Positions 27,501 to 41,435 of a DNA stretch of 64,000 nucleotides are shown piece by piece; the first letter of the stretch is position 1, and each line of letters starts with the position of its first letter. The position numbers and the translations under genes were made by a program. The notes beneath the pieces are model-generated. The model was given only the letters and a program-made list of their open reading frames with translations, searched no databases and was not told the DNA's origin. Source of the DNA: Climacium dendroides. Lineage: Eukaryota; Streptophyta; Bryopsida; Hypnales; Climaciaceae. The stretch covers positions 558,001 through 622,000 of the forward strand of contig CATNNA010000005.1 in NCBI GenBank assembly GCA_950106755.1, written 5' to 3'.

Positions 27501-29722
27501 GCAATAGGCTGGTTTGTCTTAAAATTAAGTTTTTCCATGAATCCTAATTATTTTGAACAATTGCAATTTGTGTATTACGTTTTTGGACATGTTTGCACGT
27601 CAAACCGATATAATTTATTGGTTTGGTTTGTATTAAATACAGCATGATTTCTAGAGTATTTGTTTTGAAATCCATTTCAAATGAAGAAGACACTGTAGGA
27701 AAGCAATAGACTGCTTTGTCTTAAAGTTAAGTTTTTCCATGAATCCTAATTATTTTGAACAATTGCAACTTGTGTGTTACGTTTTTGGACATGCTTGCAC
27801 GTCAAACCGATATAATTTATTGGTTTGGTTTGTATTAAATACAGCACGATTTCTAGAGTATTTGTTTTGAAATCCATATCAAATGAAGAAGACATTGTAG
27901 GAAAGCAATAGACTGGGATGTCTTAACATTAAGTTTTTCCATGAATCCTAATTATTTGGAACAATTGCAATTTGTGTATTACGTTTTTGGACATGTTTGC
28001 ACGTCAAACCGATATAATTTATTGGTTTGGTTTGTATTAAATACAGCATGATTTCTAGAGTATTTGTTTTGAAATCCATTTCAAATGTGAAAGACAGTGT
28101 AGGAAAGCAATAGGCTGGTTTGTCTTAAAGTTAGGTTTTTCCATGAATCCTAATTATTTTGAACAATTGCAACTTGTGTGTTACGTTTTTGGACATGCTT
28201 GCACGTCAAACCGATATAATTTATTAGTTTGGTTTGTATTAAATACAGCATGATTTCTAGAGTATTAGTTTTGAGATCCATATCAAATGAAGAAGACAGT
28301 GTAGGAAAGCAATAGACTGGGTTGTCTTAAAATTAAGTTTTTCCATGAATCCTAATTATTTTGAACAATTGCAACTTCTGTGTTACGTTTTTGGACATGC
28401 TTGCACGTCAAACCGATATAATTTATTGGTTTGGTTTGTATTAAATAGAGCATTATTTCTAGAGTATTTGTTTTGAAATCCATATCAAATGAAGAAGACA
28501 GTGTAGGAAAGCAATAGACTGCTTTGTCTTAAAGTTAAGTTTTTCCATGAATCCTAATTATTTTGAACAATTGCAACTTGTGTGTTACGTTTTTGGACAT
28601 GCTTGCACGTCAAACCGATATAATTTATTGGTTTGGTTTGTATTAAATACAGCACGATTTCTAGAGTATTTGTTTTGAAATCCATATCAAATGAAGAAGA
28701 CATTGTAGGAAAGCAATAGACTGGGTTGTCTTAAAATTAAGTTTTTCCATGAATCCTAATTATTTGGAACAATTGCAATTTGTGTATTACGTTTTTGGAC
28801 ATGTTTGCACGTCAAACCGATATAAATTATTGGTTTCGTTTGTATTAAATACAACACAATTTCTAGAGTATTTGTTTTGAGATCCATATCAAATGAAGAA
28901 GACACTGTAGGAAAGCAATAGACTGGGTTGTCTTAAAGTTAAGTTTCTCCATGAATCCTAATTATTTTGAACAATTGCAACTTCTGTGTTACGTTTTTGG
29001 ACATGCTTGCACGTCAAACCGATATAATTTATTGGTTTCGGTTTTATTAAATACAGCATGATTTCTAGAGTATTTGTTTTGAAATTCATTTCAAATGAAG
29101 AAGACAGTGTAGGAAAGCAATAGGCTGGTTTGTCTTAAAGTTAAGTTCTTCCATGAATCCTAATTATTTTGAACAATTGCAAGTTGTGTGTTACGTTTTT
29201 GGACATGCTTGCACGTCAAACCGATATAATTTATTGGTTTGGTTTGTATTAAATACAGCACGATTTCTAGAGTATTTGTTTTGAAATCCATATCAAATGA
29301 AGAAGACATTGTAGGAAAGCAATAGACTGGGTTGTCTTAACATTATGTTTTTCCATGAATCCTAATTATTTGGAACAATTGCAATTTGTGTATTACGTTT
29401 TTGGACATGTTTGCACGTCAAACCGATATAAATTATTGGTTTCGTTTGTATTAAATACAACACAATTTCTAGAGTATTTGTTTTGAAATCCATATCAAAT
29501 GAAGAAGACACTGTAGGAAAGCAATAGACTGGGTTGTCTTAAAGTTAAGTCTTTCCATGAATCCTAATTATTTTGAACAATTGCAACTTGTGTGTTACGT
29601 TTTTGGACATGCTTGCACGTCAAACCGATATAATTTATTGGTTTCGGTTTTATTAAATACAGCATGATTTCTAGAGTATTTGTTTTGAAATTCATTTCAA
29701 ATGAAGAAGACACTGTAGGAAA

Positions 29723-29723
29723 T
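29723..29723 (+). other. Single-base insertion in monomer, copy 3
   Basis: Same state, displaced by 2,223 bp (11 monomers plus one base) from copy 2. This copy also has ctatgaatcc instead of ccatgaatcc just downstream, a private change. Confidence 0.9.
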
Positions 29724-30601
29724 GCAATAGGCTGGTTTGTCTTAAAATTAAGTTTTTCTATGAATCCTAATTATTTTGAACAATTGCAATTTGTGTATTA
29801 CGTTTTTGGACATGTTTGCACGTCAAACCGATATAATTTATTGGTTTGGTTTGTATTAAATACAGCATGATTTCTAGAGTATTTGTTTTGAAATCCATTT
29901 CAAATGAAGAAGACACTGTAGGAAAGCAATAGGCTGGTTTGTCTTAAAGTTAAGTTTTTCCATGAATCCTAATTATTTTGAACAATTGCAACTTGTGTGT
30001 TACGTTTTTGGACATGCTTGCACGTCAAACCGATATAATTTATTGGTTTGGTTTGTATTAAATACAGCACGATTTCTAGAGTATTTGTTTTGAAATCCAT
30101 ATCAAATGAAGAAGACATTGTAGGAAAGCAATAGACTGGGATGTCTTAACATTAAGTTTTTCCATGAATCCTAATTATTTGGAACAATTGCAATTTGTGT
30201 ATTACGTTTTTGGACATGTTTGCACGTCAAACCGATATAATTTATTGGTTTGGTTTGTATTAAATACAGCATGATTTCTAGAGTATTTGTTTTGAAATCC
30301 ATTTCAAATGTGAAAGACAGTGTAGGAAAGCAATAGGCTGGTTTGTCTTAAAGTTAGGTTTTTCCATGAATCCTAATTATTTTGAACAATTGCAACTTGT
30401 GTGTTACGTTTTTGGACATGCTTGCACGTCAAACCGATATAATTTATTAGTTTGGTTTGTATTAAATACAGCATGATTTCTAGAGTATTAGTTTTGAGAT
30501 CCATATCAAATGAAGAAGACAGTGTAGGAAAGCAATAGACTGGGTTGTCTTAAAATTAAGTTTTTCCATGAATCCTAATTATTTTGAACAATTGCAACTT
30601 C

Positions 30602-33600
30602 TGTGTTACGTTTTTGGACATGCTTGCACGTCAAACCGATATAATTTATTGGTTTGGTTTGTATTAAATAGAGCATTATTTCTAGAGTATTTGTTTTGAA
30701 ATCCATATCAAATGAAGAAGACAGTGTAGGAAAGCAATAGACTGCTTTGTCTTAAAGTTAAGTTTTTCCATGAATCCTAATTATTTTGAACAATTGCAAC
30801 TTGTGTGTTACGTTTTTGGACATGCTTGCACGTCAAACCGATATAATTTATTGGTTTGGTTTGTATTAAATACAGCACGATTTCTAGAGTATTTGTTTTG
30901 AAATCCATATCAAATGAAGAAGACATTGTAGGAAAGCAATAGACTGGGTTGTCTTAAAATTAAGTTTTTCCATGAATCCTAATTATTTGGAACAATTGCA
31001 ATTTGTGTATTACGTTTTTGGACATGTTTGCACGTCAAACCGATATAAATTATTGGTTTCGTTTGTATTAAATACAACACAATTTCTAGAGTATTTGTTT
31101 TGAGATCCATATCAAATGAAGAAGACACTGTAGGAAAGCAATAGACTGGGTTGTCTTAAAGTTAAGTTTCTCCATGAATCCTAATTATTTTGAACAATTG
31201 CAACTTCTGTGTTACGTTTTTGGACATGCTTGCACGTCAAACCGATATAATTTATTGGTTTCGGTTTTATTAAATACAGCATGATTTCTAGAGTATTTGT
31301 TTTGAAATTCATTTCAAATGAAGAAGACAGTGTAGGAAAGCAATAGGCTGGTTTGTCTTAAAGTTAAGTTCTTCCATGAATCCTAATTATTTTGAACAAT
31401 TGCAAGTTGTGTGTTACGTTTTTGGACATGCTTGCACGTCAAACCGATATAATTTATTGGTTTGGGTTTTATTAAATACAGCATGATTTCTAGAGTATTT
31501 GTTTTGAAATCCATTTCAAATGTCAAAGACAGTGTAGGAAAGCAATAGGCTGGTTTGTCTTAAAGTTAAGTTTTTCCATGAATCCTAATTATTTTGAACA
31601 ATTGCAACTTGTGTGTTACGTTTTTGGACATGCTTGCACGTCAAACCGATATAATTTATTGGTTTGGTTTGTATTAAATACAGCACGATTTCTAGAGTAT
31701 TTGTTTTGAAATCCATATCAAATGAAGAAGACACTTTAGGAAAGCAATAGGCTGGGTTGTCTTAAAATTAAGTTTTTCCATGAATCCTAAATATTTTGAA
31801 CAATTGCAACTTCTGTGTTACGTTTTTGGACATGCTTGCACGTCAAACCGATATAATTTATTGGTTTGGGTTTTATTAAATACAGCATGATTTCTAGAGT
31901 ATTTGTTTTGAAATCCATTTCAAATGTCAAAGACAGTGTAGGAAAGCAATAGGCTGGGTTGTCTTAAAGTTAAGTTCTTCCATGAATCCTAAATATTTTG
32001 AACAATTGCAACTTCTGTGTTACGTTTTTGGACATGCTTGCACGTCAAACCGATATAATTTATTGGTTTGGTTTGTATTAAATACAGCACGATTTCTAGA
32101 GTATTTGTTTTGAAATCCATATCAAATGAAGAAGACACTGTAGGAAAGCAATAGGCTGGGTTGTCTTAAAATTAAGTTTTTCCATGAATCCTAATTATTT
32201 TGAACAATTGCAACTTGTGTGTTACGTTTTTGGACATGCTTGCACGTCAAACCGATATAATTTATTGGTTTGGTTTGTATTAAATAGAGCATTATTTCTA
32301 GAGTATTTGTTTTGAAATCCATATCAAATGAAGAAGACAGTGTAGGAAAGCAATAGACTGCTTTGTCTTAAAGTTAAGTTTTTCCATGAATCCTAATTAT
32401 TTTGAACAATTGCAACTTGTGTGTTACGTTTTTGGACATGCTTGCACGTCAAACCGATATAAATTATTGGTTTGGTTTGTATTAAATACAGCACGATTTC
32501 TAGAGTATTTGTTTTGAAATCCATATCAAATGAAGAAGACATTGTAGGAAAGCAATAGACTGGGTTGTCTTAAAATTAAGTTTTTCCATGAATCCTAATT
32601 ATTTGGAACAATTGCAATTTGTGTATTACGTTTTTGGACATGTTTGCACGTCAAACCGATATAAATTATTGGTTTCGTTTGTATTAAATACAACACAATT
32701 TCTAGAGTATTTGTTTTGAGATCCATATCAAATGAAGAAGACACTGTAGGAAAGCAATAGACTGGGTTGTCTTAAAGTTAAGTTTCTCCATGAATCCTAA
32801 TTATTTTGAACAATTGCAACTTCTGTGTTACGTTTTTGGACATGCTTGCACGTCAAACCGATATAATTTATTGGTTTGGGTTTTATTAAATACAGCATGA
32901 TTTCTAGAGTATTTGTTTTGAAATTCATTTCAAATGAAGAAGACAGTGTAGGAAAGCAATAGGCTGGTTTGTCTTAAAGTTAAGTTCTTCCATGAATCCT
33001 AATTATTTTGAACAATTGCAAGTTGTGTGTTACGTTTTTGGACATGCTTGCACGTCAAACCGATATAATTTATTGGTTTGGGTTTTATTAAATACAGCAT
33101 GATTTCTAGAGTATTTGTTTTGAAATCCATTTCAAATGTCAAAGACAGTGTAGGAAAGCAATAGGCTGGTTTGTCTTAAAGTTAAGTTTTTCCATGAATC
33201 CTAATTATTTTGAACAATTGCAACTTGTGTGTTACGTTTTTGGACATGCTTGCACGTCAAACCGATATAATTTATTGGTTTGGTTTGTATTAAATACAGC
33301 ACGATTTCTAGAGTATTTGTTTTGAAATCCATATCAAATGAAGAAGACACTTTAGGAAAGCAATAGGCTGGGTTGTCTTAAAATTAAGTTTTTCCATGAA
33401 TCCTAAATATTTTGAACAATTGCAACTTCTGTGTTACGTTTTTGGACATGCTTGCACGTCAAACCGATATAATTTATTGGTTTGGGTTTTATTAAATACA
33501 GCATGATTTCTAGAGTATTTGTTTTGAAATCCATTTCAAATGTCAAAGACAGTGTAGGAAAGCAATAGGCTGGGTTGTCTTAAAGTTAAGTTTTTCCATG

Positions 33601-33810
33601 AATCCTAAATATTTTGAACAATTGCAACTTCTGTGTTACGTTTTTGGACATGCTTGCACGTCAAACCGATATAATTTATTGGTTTGGTTTGTATTAAATA
33701 CAGCACGATTTCTAGAGTATTTGTTTTGAAATCCATATCAAATGAAGAAGACACTGTAGGAAAGCAATAGGCTGGGTTGTCTTAAAATTAAGTTTTTCCA
33801 TGAATCCTAA
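30602..33810. repeat. 8-monomer-spaced duplication (1,616 bp)
   Basis: Bases 30,602-32,194 match 32,218-33,810 at an offset of 8 x 202. Shared markers are aatagagcattatt (30,664 and 32,280), gactgctttg, aacacaa, tttctcc, caagttg, gtcaaagacag (31,522/33,138 and 31,926/33,542) and cactttagg. I noted three mismatches: ataattta/ataaatta, tttcgg/tttggg and ttcttcc/tttttcc. Confidence 0.8.
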
Positions 33811-36800
33811 ATATTTTGAACAATTGCAACTTCTGTGTTACGTTTTTGGACATGCTTACACGTCAAATCGATATATTTTATTGGTTTGGTTTGTATTAAA
33901 TACAGCACGATTTCTAGAGTATTTGTTTTGAAATCCATATCAAATGAAGAAGACACTGTAGAAATGCAATAGGCTGGTTTGTCTTAAAATTAAGTTTTTC
34001 CATGAATCCTAATTATTTTGAACAATTGCAATTTGTGTATTACGTTTTTGGACATGTTTGCACGTCAAACCGATATAATTTATTGGTTTGGTTTGTATTA
34101 AATACAGCATGATTTCTAGAGTATTTGTTTTGAAATCCATTTCAAATGTCAAAGACAGTGTAGGAAAGCAATAGGCTGGGTTGTCTTAAAGTTAAGTTCT
34201 TCCATGAATCCTCATTATTTTGAACAATTGCAACTTCTGTGTTACGTTTTTGGACATGCTTGCACGTCAAACCGATATAATTTATTGGTTTGGTTTGTAT
34301 TAAATACAGCACGATTTCTAGAGTATTTGTTTTGAAATCCATATCAAATGAAGAAGACACTTTAGGAAAGCAATAGGCTGGGTTGTCTTAAAGTTAAGTT
34401 TTTCCATGAATCCTAAATATTTTGAACAATTGCAACTTCTGTGTTACGTTTTTGGACATGCTTGCACGTCAAACCGATATAATTTATTGGTTTGGGTTTT
34501 ATTAAATACAGCATGATTTCTAGAGTATTTGTTTTGAAATCCATTTGAAATGAAGAAGACAGTGTAGGAAAGCAATAGGCTGGTTTGTCTTAAAATTAAG
34601 TTTTTCCATGAATCCTAAATATTTTGAACAATTGCAACTTGTGTGTTACGTTTCTGGACATGCTTGCACGTCAAACCGATATAATTTATTGGTTTGGGTT
34701 TTATTAAATACAGCATGATTTCTAGAGTATTTGTTTTGAAATCCATTTCAAATGTCAAAGACACTGTAGGAAAGCAATAGGCTGGCTTGTCTTAAAACTA
34801 AGTTTTTCCATGAATCCTAATTATTTTGAACAATTGCAACTTCTGTGTTACGTTTTTGGACATGCTTGCACGTCAAACCGATATAATTTATTGGTTTGGT
34901 TTGTATTAAATACAGCATGATTTCTAGAGTATTTGTTTTGAAATCCATATCAAATGAAGAAGACACTGTAGGAAAGCAATAGACTGCTTTGTCTTAAAGT
35001 TAAGTTTTTCCATGAATCCTAATTATTTTGAACAATTGCAACTTGTGTGTTACGTTTTTGGACATGCTTGCACGTCAAACCGATATAATTTATTTGTTTG
35101 GTTTGTATTAAATACAGCATGATTTCTAGAGTATTAGTTTTGAGATCCATATCAAATGAAGAAGACAGTGTAGGAAAGCAATAGACTGGGTTGTCTTAAA
35201 ATTAAGTTTTTCCATGAATCCTAATTATTTTGAACAATTGCAACTTGTGTGTTACGTTTTTGGACATGCTTGCACGTCAAAACGATATAATTTATTGGTT
35301 TGGTTTGTATTAAATACAGCACGATTTCTAGAGTATTTGTTTTGAAATCCATATCAAATGAAGAAGACACTGTAGGAAAGCAATAGGCTGGGTTGTCTTA
35401 AAATTAAGTTTTTCCATGAATCCTAAATATTTTGAACAATTGCAACTTCTGTGTTACGTATTTGGACATGCTTGCACGTCAAACCGATATAATTTATTGG
35501 TTTGGGTTTTATTAAATACAGCATGATTTCTAGAGTATTTGTTTTGAAATCCATTTCAAATGAAGAAGACAGTGTAGGAAAGCAATAGGCTGGTTTGTCT
35601 TAAAGTTAAGTTTTTCCATGAATCCTAAATATTTTGAACAATTGCAAGTTGTGTGTTACGTTTTTGGACATGCTTGCACGTCAAACCGATATAATTTATT
35701 GGTTTGGGTTTTATTAAATACAGCATGATTTCTAGAGTATTTGTTTTGAAATCCATTTCAAATGAAGAAGACAGTGTAGGAAAGCAATAGGCTGGTTTGT
35801 CTTAAAGTTAAGTTTTTCCATGAATCCTAATTATTTTGAACAATTGCAACTTGTGTGTTACGTTTTTGGACATGCTTGCACGTCAAACCGATATAATTTA
35901 TTGGTTTGGTTTGTATTAAATACAGCATGATTTCTAGAATATTAGTTTTGAGATCCATATCAAATGAAGAAGACACTGTAGGAAAGCAATAGACTGGGTT
36001 GTCTTAAAATTAAGTTTTTCCATGAATCCTAAATATTTTGAACAATTGCAACTTGTGTGTTACGTTTTTGGACATGCTTGCACGTCAAACCGATATAATT
36101 TATTGGTTTGGTTTGTATTAAATACAGCACGATTTCTAGAGTATTTGTTTTGAAATCCATATCAAATGAAGAAGACACTGTAGGAAAGCAATAGGCTGGG
36201 TTGTCTTCAAGTTAAGTTTTTCCATGAATCCTAAATATTTTGAACAATTGCAACTTGTGTGTTACGTTTTTGGACATGCTTGCACGTCAAACCGATATAA
36301 TTTATTGGTTTGGTTTGTATTAAATACAGCACGATTTCTACAGTATTTGTTTTGAAATCCATTTCAAATGAAGAAGACACTGTAGGAAAGCAATAGACTG
36401 GGTTGTCTTAAAATTAAGTTTTTCCATGAATCCTAATTATTTTGAACAATTGCAACTTGTGTGTTACGTTTTTGGACATGCTTGCACGTCAAACCGATAT
36501 AATTTATTGGTTTGGTTTGTATTAAATACAGCACGATTTCTAGAGTATTTGTTTTGAAATCCATATCAAATGAAGAAGACATTGTAGGAAAGCAATAGAC
36601 TGGGTTGTCTTAAAATTAAGTTTTTCCATGAATCCTAAATATTTTGAACAATTGCAAGTTGTGTGTTACGTTTTTGGACATGCTTGCACGTCAAACCGAT
36701 ATAATTTATTTGTTTGGTTTGTATTAAATACAACATGATTTCTAGAGTATTAGTTTTGAGATCCATATCAAATGAAGAAGACAGTTAAGGAAAGCAATAG

Positions 36801-38585
36801 ACTGGGTTGTCTTAAAATTAAGTTTTTCCATGAATCCTAATTATTTTGAACAATTGCAACTTCTGTGTTACGTTTTTGGACATGCTTGCACGTCAAACCG
36901 ATATAATTTATTGGTTTGGTTTGTATTAAATACAGCATGATTTCTAGAGTATTTGTTTTGAAATCCATATCAAATGAAGAAGACACTGTAGGAAAGCAAT
37001 AGACTGCTTTGTCTTAAAGTTAAGTTTTTCCATGAATCCTAATTATTTTGAACAATTGCAACTTGTGTGTTACGTTTTTGGACATGCTTGCACGTCAAAA
37101 CGATATAATTTATTGGTTTGGTTTGTATTAAATACAGCACGATTTCTAGAGTATTTGTTTTGAAATCCATATCAAATGAAGAAGACACTGTAGGAAAGCA
37201 ATAGGCTGGGTTGTCTTAAAATTAAGTTTTTCCATGAATCCTAAATATTTTGAACAATTGCAACTTCTGTGTTACGTTTTTGGACATGCTTGCACGTCAA
37301 ACCGATATAATTTATTGGTTTGGGTTTTATTAAATACAGCATGATTTCTAGAGTATTTGTTTTGAAATCCATTTCAAATGAAGAAGACAGTGTAGGAAAG
37401 CAATAGGCTGGTTTGTCTTAAAGTTAAGTTTTTCCATGAATCCTAAATATTTTGAACAATTGCAACTTCTGTGTTACGTTTTTGGACATGCTTGCACGTC
37501 AAACCGATATAATTTATTGGTTTGGTTTGTATTAAATACAGCACGATTTCTACAGTATTTGTTTTGAAATCCATTTCAAATGAAGAAGACACTGTAGGAA
37601 AGCAATAGACTGGGTTGTCTTAAAATTAAGTTTTTCCATGAATCCTAATTATTTTGAACAATTGCAAGTTGTGTGTTACGTTTTTGGACATGCTTGCACG
37701 TCAAACCGATATAATTTATTGGTTTGGTTTGTATTAAATACAGCACGATTTCTAGAGTATTTGTTTTGAAATCCATATCAAATGAAGAAGACATTGTAGG
37801 AAAGCAATAGACTGGGTTGTCTTAAAATTAAGTTTTTCCATGAATCCTAATTATTTTGAACAATTGCAACTTCTGTGTTACGTTTTTGGACATGCTTGCA
37901 CGTCAAACCGATATAATTTATTGGTTTGGTTTGTATTAAATACAGCATGATTTCTAGAGTATTAGTTTTGAGATCCATATCAAATGAAGAAGACAGTTAA
38001 GGAAAGCAATAGACTGGGTTGTCTTAAAATTAAGTTTTTCCATGAATCCTAATTATTTTGAACAATTGCAACTTCTGTGTTACGTTTTTGGACATGCTTG
38101 CACGTCAAACCGATATAATTTATTGGTTTGGTTTGTATTAAATACAGCACGATTTCTAGAGTATTTGTTTTGAAATCCATATCAAATGAAGAAGACACTG
38201 TAGGAAAGCAATAGGCTTGGTTGTCTTAAAATTAAGTTTTTCCATGAATCCTAAATATTTTGAACAATTGCAACTTCTGTGTTACGTTTTTGGACATGCT
38301 TGCACGTCAAACCGATATAATTTATTGGTTTGGGTTTTATTAAATACAGTATGATTTCTAGAGTATTTGTTTTGAAATCCATTTCAAATGAAGAAGACAG
38401 TGTAGGAAAGCAATAGGCTTGGTTGTCTTAAAATTAAGTTTTTCCATGAATCCTAATTATTTTGAACAATTGCAACTTCTGTGTTACGTTTTTGGACATG
38501 CTTGCACGTCAAACCGATATAATTTATTGGTTTGGTTTGTATTAAATACAGCACGATTTCTAGAGTATTTGTTTTGAAATCCATA

Positions 38586-41435
38586 TCAAATGAAGAAGAC
38601 ACTGTAGAAATGCAATAGGATGGTTTGTCTTAAAATTAAGTTTTTCCATGAATCCTAATTATTTTGAACAATTGCAATTTGTGTATTACGTTTTTGGACA
38701 TGTTTGCACGTCAAACCGATATAATTTATTGGTGTGGTTTGTATTAAATACAACACGATTTCTAGAGTATTTGTTTGGAGATCCATATCAAATGAAGAAG
38801 ACACTGTAGGAAAGCAATTGATTGGGTTGTCTTAAAGTTAAGTTTTTCCATGAATCCTAATTATTTGGAACAATTGCAACTTGTGTGTTACGTTTTTGGA
38901 CATGCTTGCACGTCAAACCGATATAATTTATTGGTTTGGTTTGTATTAAATACAGCATGATTTCTAGAGTATTTGTTTTGAAATCCATATCAAATGAAGA
39001 AGACACTGTAGGAAAGCAATAGACTGCTTTGTCTTAAAGTTAAGTTTTTCCATGAATCCTAATTATTTTGAACAATTGCAACTTGTGTGTTACGTTTTTG
39101 GACATGCTTGCACGTCAAACCGATATAATTTATTGGTTTGGTTTGTATTAAATACAGCACGATTTCTAGAGTATTTGTTTTGAAATCCATATCAAATGAA
39201 GAAGACACTGTAGGAAAGCAATAGGCTGGGTTGTCTTAAAATTAAGTTTTTCCATGAATCCTAATTATTTTGAACAATTGCAACTTGTGTGTTACGTTTT
39301 TGGACATGCTTGCACGTCAAACCGATATAATTTATTGGTTTGGTTTGTATTAAATACAGCATGATTTCTAGAGTATTAGTTTTGAGATCCATATCAAATG
39401 AAGAAGACAGTGTAGGAAAGCAATAGACTGGGTTGTCTTAAAATTAAGTTTTTCCATGAATCCTAATTATTTTGAACAATTGCAACTTCTGTGTTACGTT
39501 TTTGGACATGCTTGCACGTCAAAACGATATAATTTATTGGTTTGGTTTGTATTAAATACAGCACGATTTCTAGAGTATTTGTTTTGAAATCCATATCAAA
39601 TGAAGAAGACACTGTAGGAAAGCAATAGGCTTGGTTGTCTTAAAATTAAGTTTTTCCATGAATCCTAAATATTTTGAACAATTGCAACTTCTGTGTTACG
39701 TTTTTGGACATGCTTGCACGTCAAACCGATATAATTTATTGGTTTGGGTTTTATTAAATACAGTATGATTTCTAGAGTATTTGTTTTGAAATCCATTTCA
39801 AATGAAGAAGACAGTGTAGGAAAGCAATAGGCTTGGTTGTCTTAAAATTAAGTTTTTCCATGAATCCTAAATATTTTGAACAATTGCAACTTCTGTGTTA
39901 CGTTTTTGGACATGCTTGCACGTCAAACCGATATAATTTATTGGTTTGGGTTTTATTAAATACAGTATGATTTCTAGAGTATTTGTTTTGAAATCCATTT
40001 CAAATGAAGAAGACACTGTAGAAATGCAATAGGATGGTTTGTCTTAAAATTAAGTTTTTCCATGAATCCTAATTATTTTGAACAATTGCAATTTGTGTAT
40101 TACGTTTTTGGACATGTTTGCACGTCAAACCGATATAATTTATTGGTGTGGTTTGTATTAAATACAACACGATTTCTAGAGTATTTGTTTGGAGATCCAT
40201 ATCAAATGAAGAAGACACTGTAGGAAAGCAATTGATTGGGTTGTCTTAAAGTTAAGTTTTTCCATGAATCCTAATTATTTGGAACAATTGCAACTTGTGT
40301 GTTACGTTTTTGGACATGCTTGCACGTCAAACCGATATAATTTATTGGTTTGGTTTGTATTAAATACAGCATGATTTCTAGAGTATTTGTTTTGAAATCC
40401 ATATCAAATGAAGAAGACACTGTAGGAAAGCAATAGACTGCTTTGTCTTAAAGTTAAGTTTTTCCATGAATCCTAATTATTTTGAACAATTGCAACTTGT
40501 GTGTTACGTTTTTGGACATGCTTGCACGTCAAACCGATATAATTTATTGGTTTGGTTTGTATTAAATACAGCACGATTTCTAGAGTATTTGTTTTGAAAT
40601 CCATATCAAATGAAGAAGACACTGTAGGAAAGCAATAGGCTGGGTTGTCTTAAAATTAAGTTTTTCCATGAATCCTAATTATTTTGAACAATTGCAACTT
40701 GTGTGTTACGTTTTTGGACATGCTTGCACGTCAAACCGATATAATTTATTGGTTTGGTTTGTATTAAATACAGCATGATTTCTAGAGTATTAGTTTTGAG
40801 ATCCATATCAAATGAAGAAGACAGTGTAGGAAAGCAATAGACTGGGTTGTCTTAAAATTAAGTTTTTCCATGAATCCTAATTATTTTGAACAATTGCAAC
40901 TTCTGTGTTACGTTTTTGGACATGCTTGCACGTCAAAACGATATAATTTATTGGTTTGGTTTGTATTAAATACAGCACGATTTCTAGAGTATTTGTTTTG
41001 AAATCCATATCAAATGAAGAAGACACTGTAGGAAAGCAATAGGCTTGGTTGTCTTAAAATTAAGTTTTTCCATGAATCCTAAATATTTTGAACAATTGCA
41101 ACTTCTGTGTTACGTTTTTGGACATGCTTGCACGTCAAACCGATATAATTTATTGGTTTGGGTTTTATTAAATACAGTATGATTTCTAGAGTATTTGTTT
41201 TGAAATCCATTTCAAATGAAGAAGACAGTGTAGGAAAGCAATAGGCTTGGTTGTCTTAAAATTAAGTTTTTCCATGAATCCTAAATATTTTGAACAATTG
41301 CAACTTCTGTGTTACGTTTTTGGACATGCTTGCACGTCAAACCGATATAATTTATTGGTTTGGGTTTTATTAAATACAGTATGATTTCTAGAGTATTTGT
41401 TTTGAAATCCATTTCAAATGAAGAAGACACTGTAG
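38586..41435. repeat. 7-monomer tandem duplication (1,414 bp)
   Basis: Bases 38,586-40,021 match 40,000-41,435 with no mismatch noticed. Markers in order are gtagaaatgc with aggatgg, gtgtgg, gtttggagatcc, caattgattggg, gactgctttg, ttagttttgagatcc, aaaacgat, ggcttgg and two cagtatg monomers. The match exceeds the period by 22 bp. After 41,435 a third partial copy continues, but skips one monomer: the gtagaaatgc unit is missing and a caatagattggg unit follows directly. Confidence 0.85.

Larger units (their letters stand above)
25049..27644. repeat. 9-monomer-spaced duplication carrying the +1 insertion (1,819 bp)
   Basis: Bases 25,049-25,825 match 26,868-27,644 at an offset of 9 x 202 + 1, with no mismatch noticed. 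Both copies contain, in order, ttacattttt, gagatcc, cattatg, aatacaacacaa, aagtctttcc, tttcggttttatt, gaaattc and the insertion ggaaatgcaat. The intervening DNA includes an additional related pair: tatata with gttcttagac occurs at 24,951 and 26,568. Confidence 0.8.
26973..31465. repeat. 11-monomer tandem duplication (2,223 bp)
   Basis: Bases about 26,973-29,242 match 29,196-31,465 at an offset of 11 x 202 + 1. Shared markers are cattatg, ggaaatgcaat, gggatgtc, gtgaaagacag, taggttt, ttagttttgagatcc, aatagagcattatt, aacacaa, tttctcc and caagttg. I noted a few mismatches: gagatcc against gaaatcc near 27,062, ccatg against ctatg near 29,759, and gactgcttt against ggctggttt near 27,712. Confidence 0.8.
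25240..34900. repeat. Array domain C: block with +1 insertion variants
   Basis: About 48 monomers marked by variants uncommon elsewhere: cattatg, aatacaacacaatttc, aatagagcattatt, gtgaaagacag, gggatgtc, tttctcc and the single-base insertion ggaaatgcaat. It is built from 8-, 9- and 11-monomer duplications. Its distal part (about 32,71x-34,88x) is the sister of 2,41x-4,58x in domain A. No gene or interruption was seen. Confidence 0.65.
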
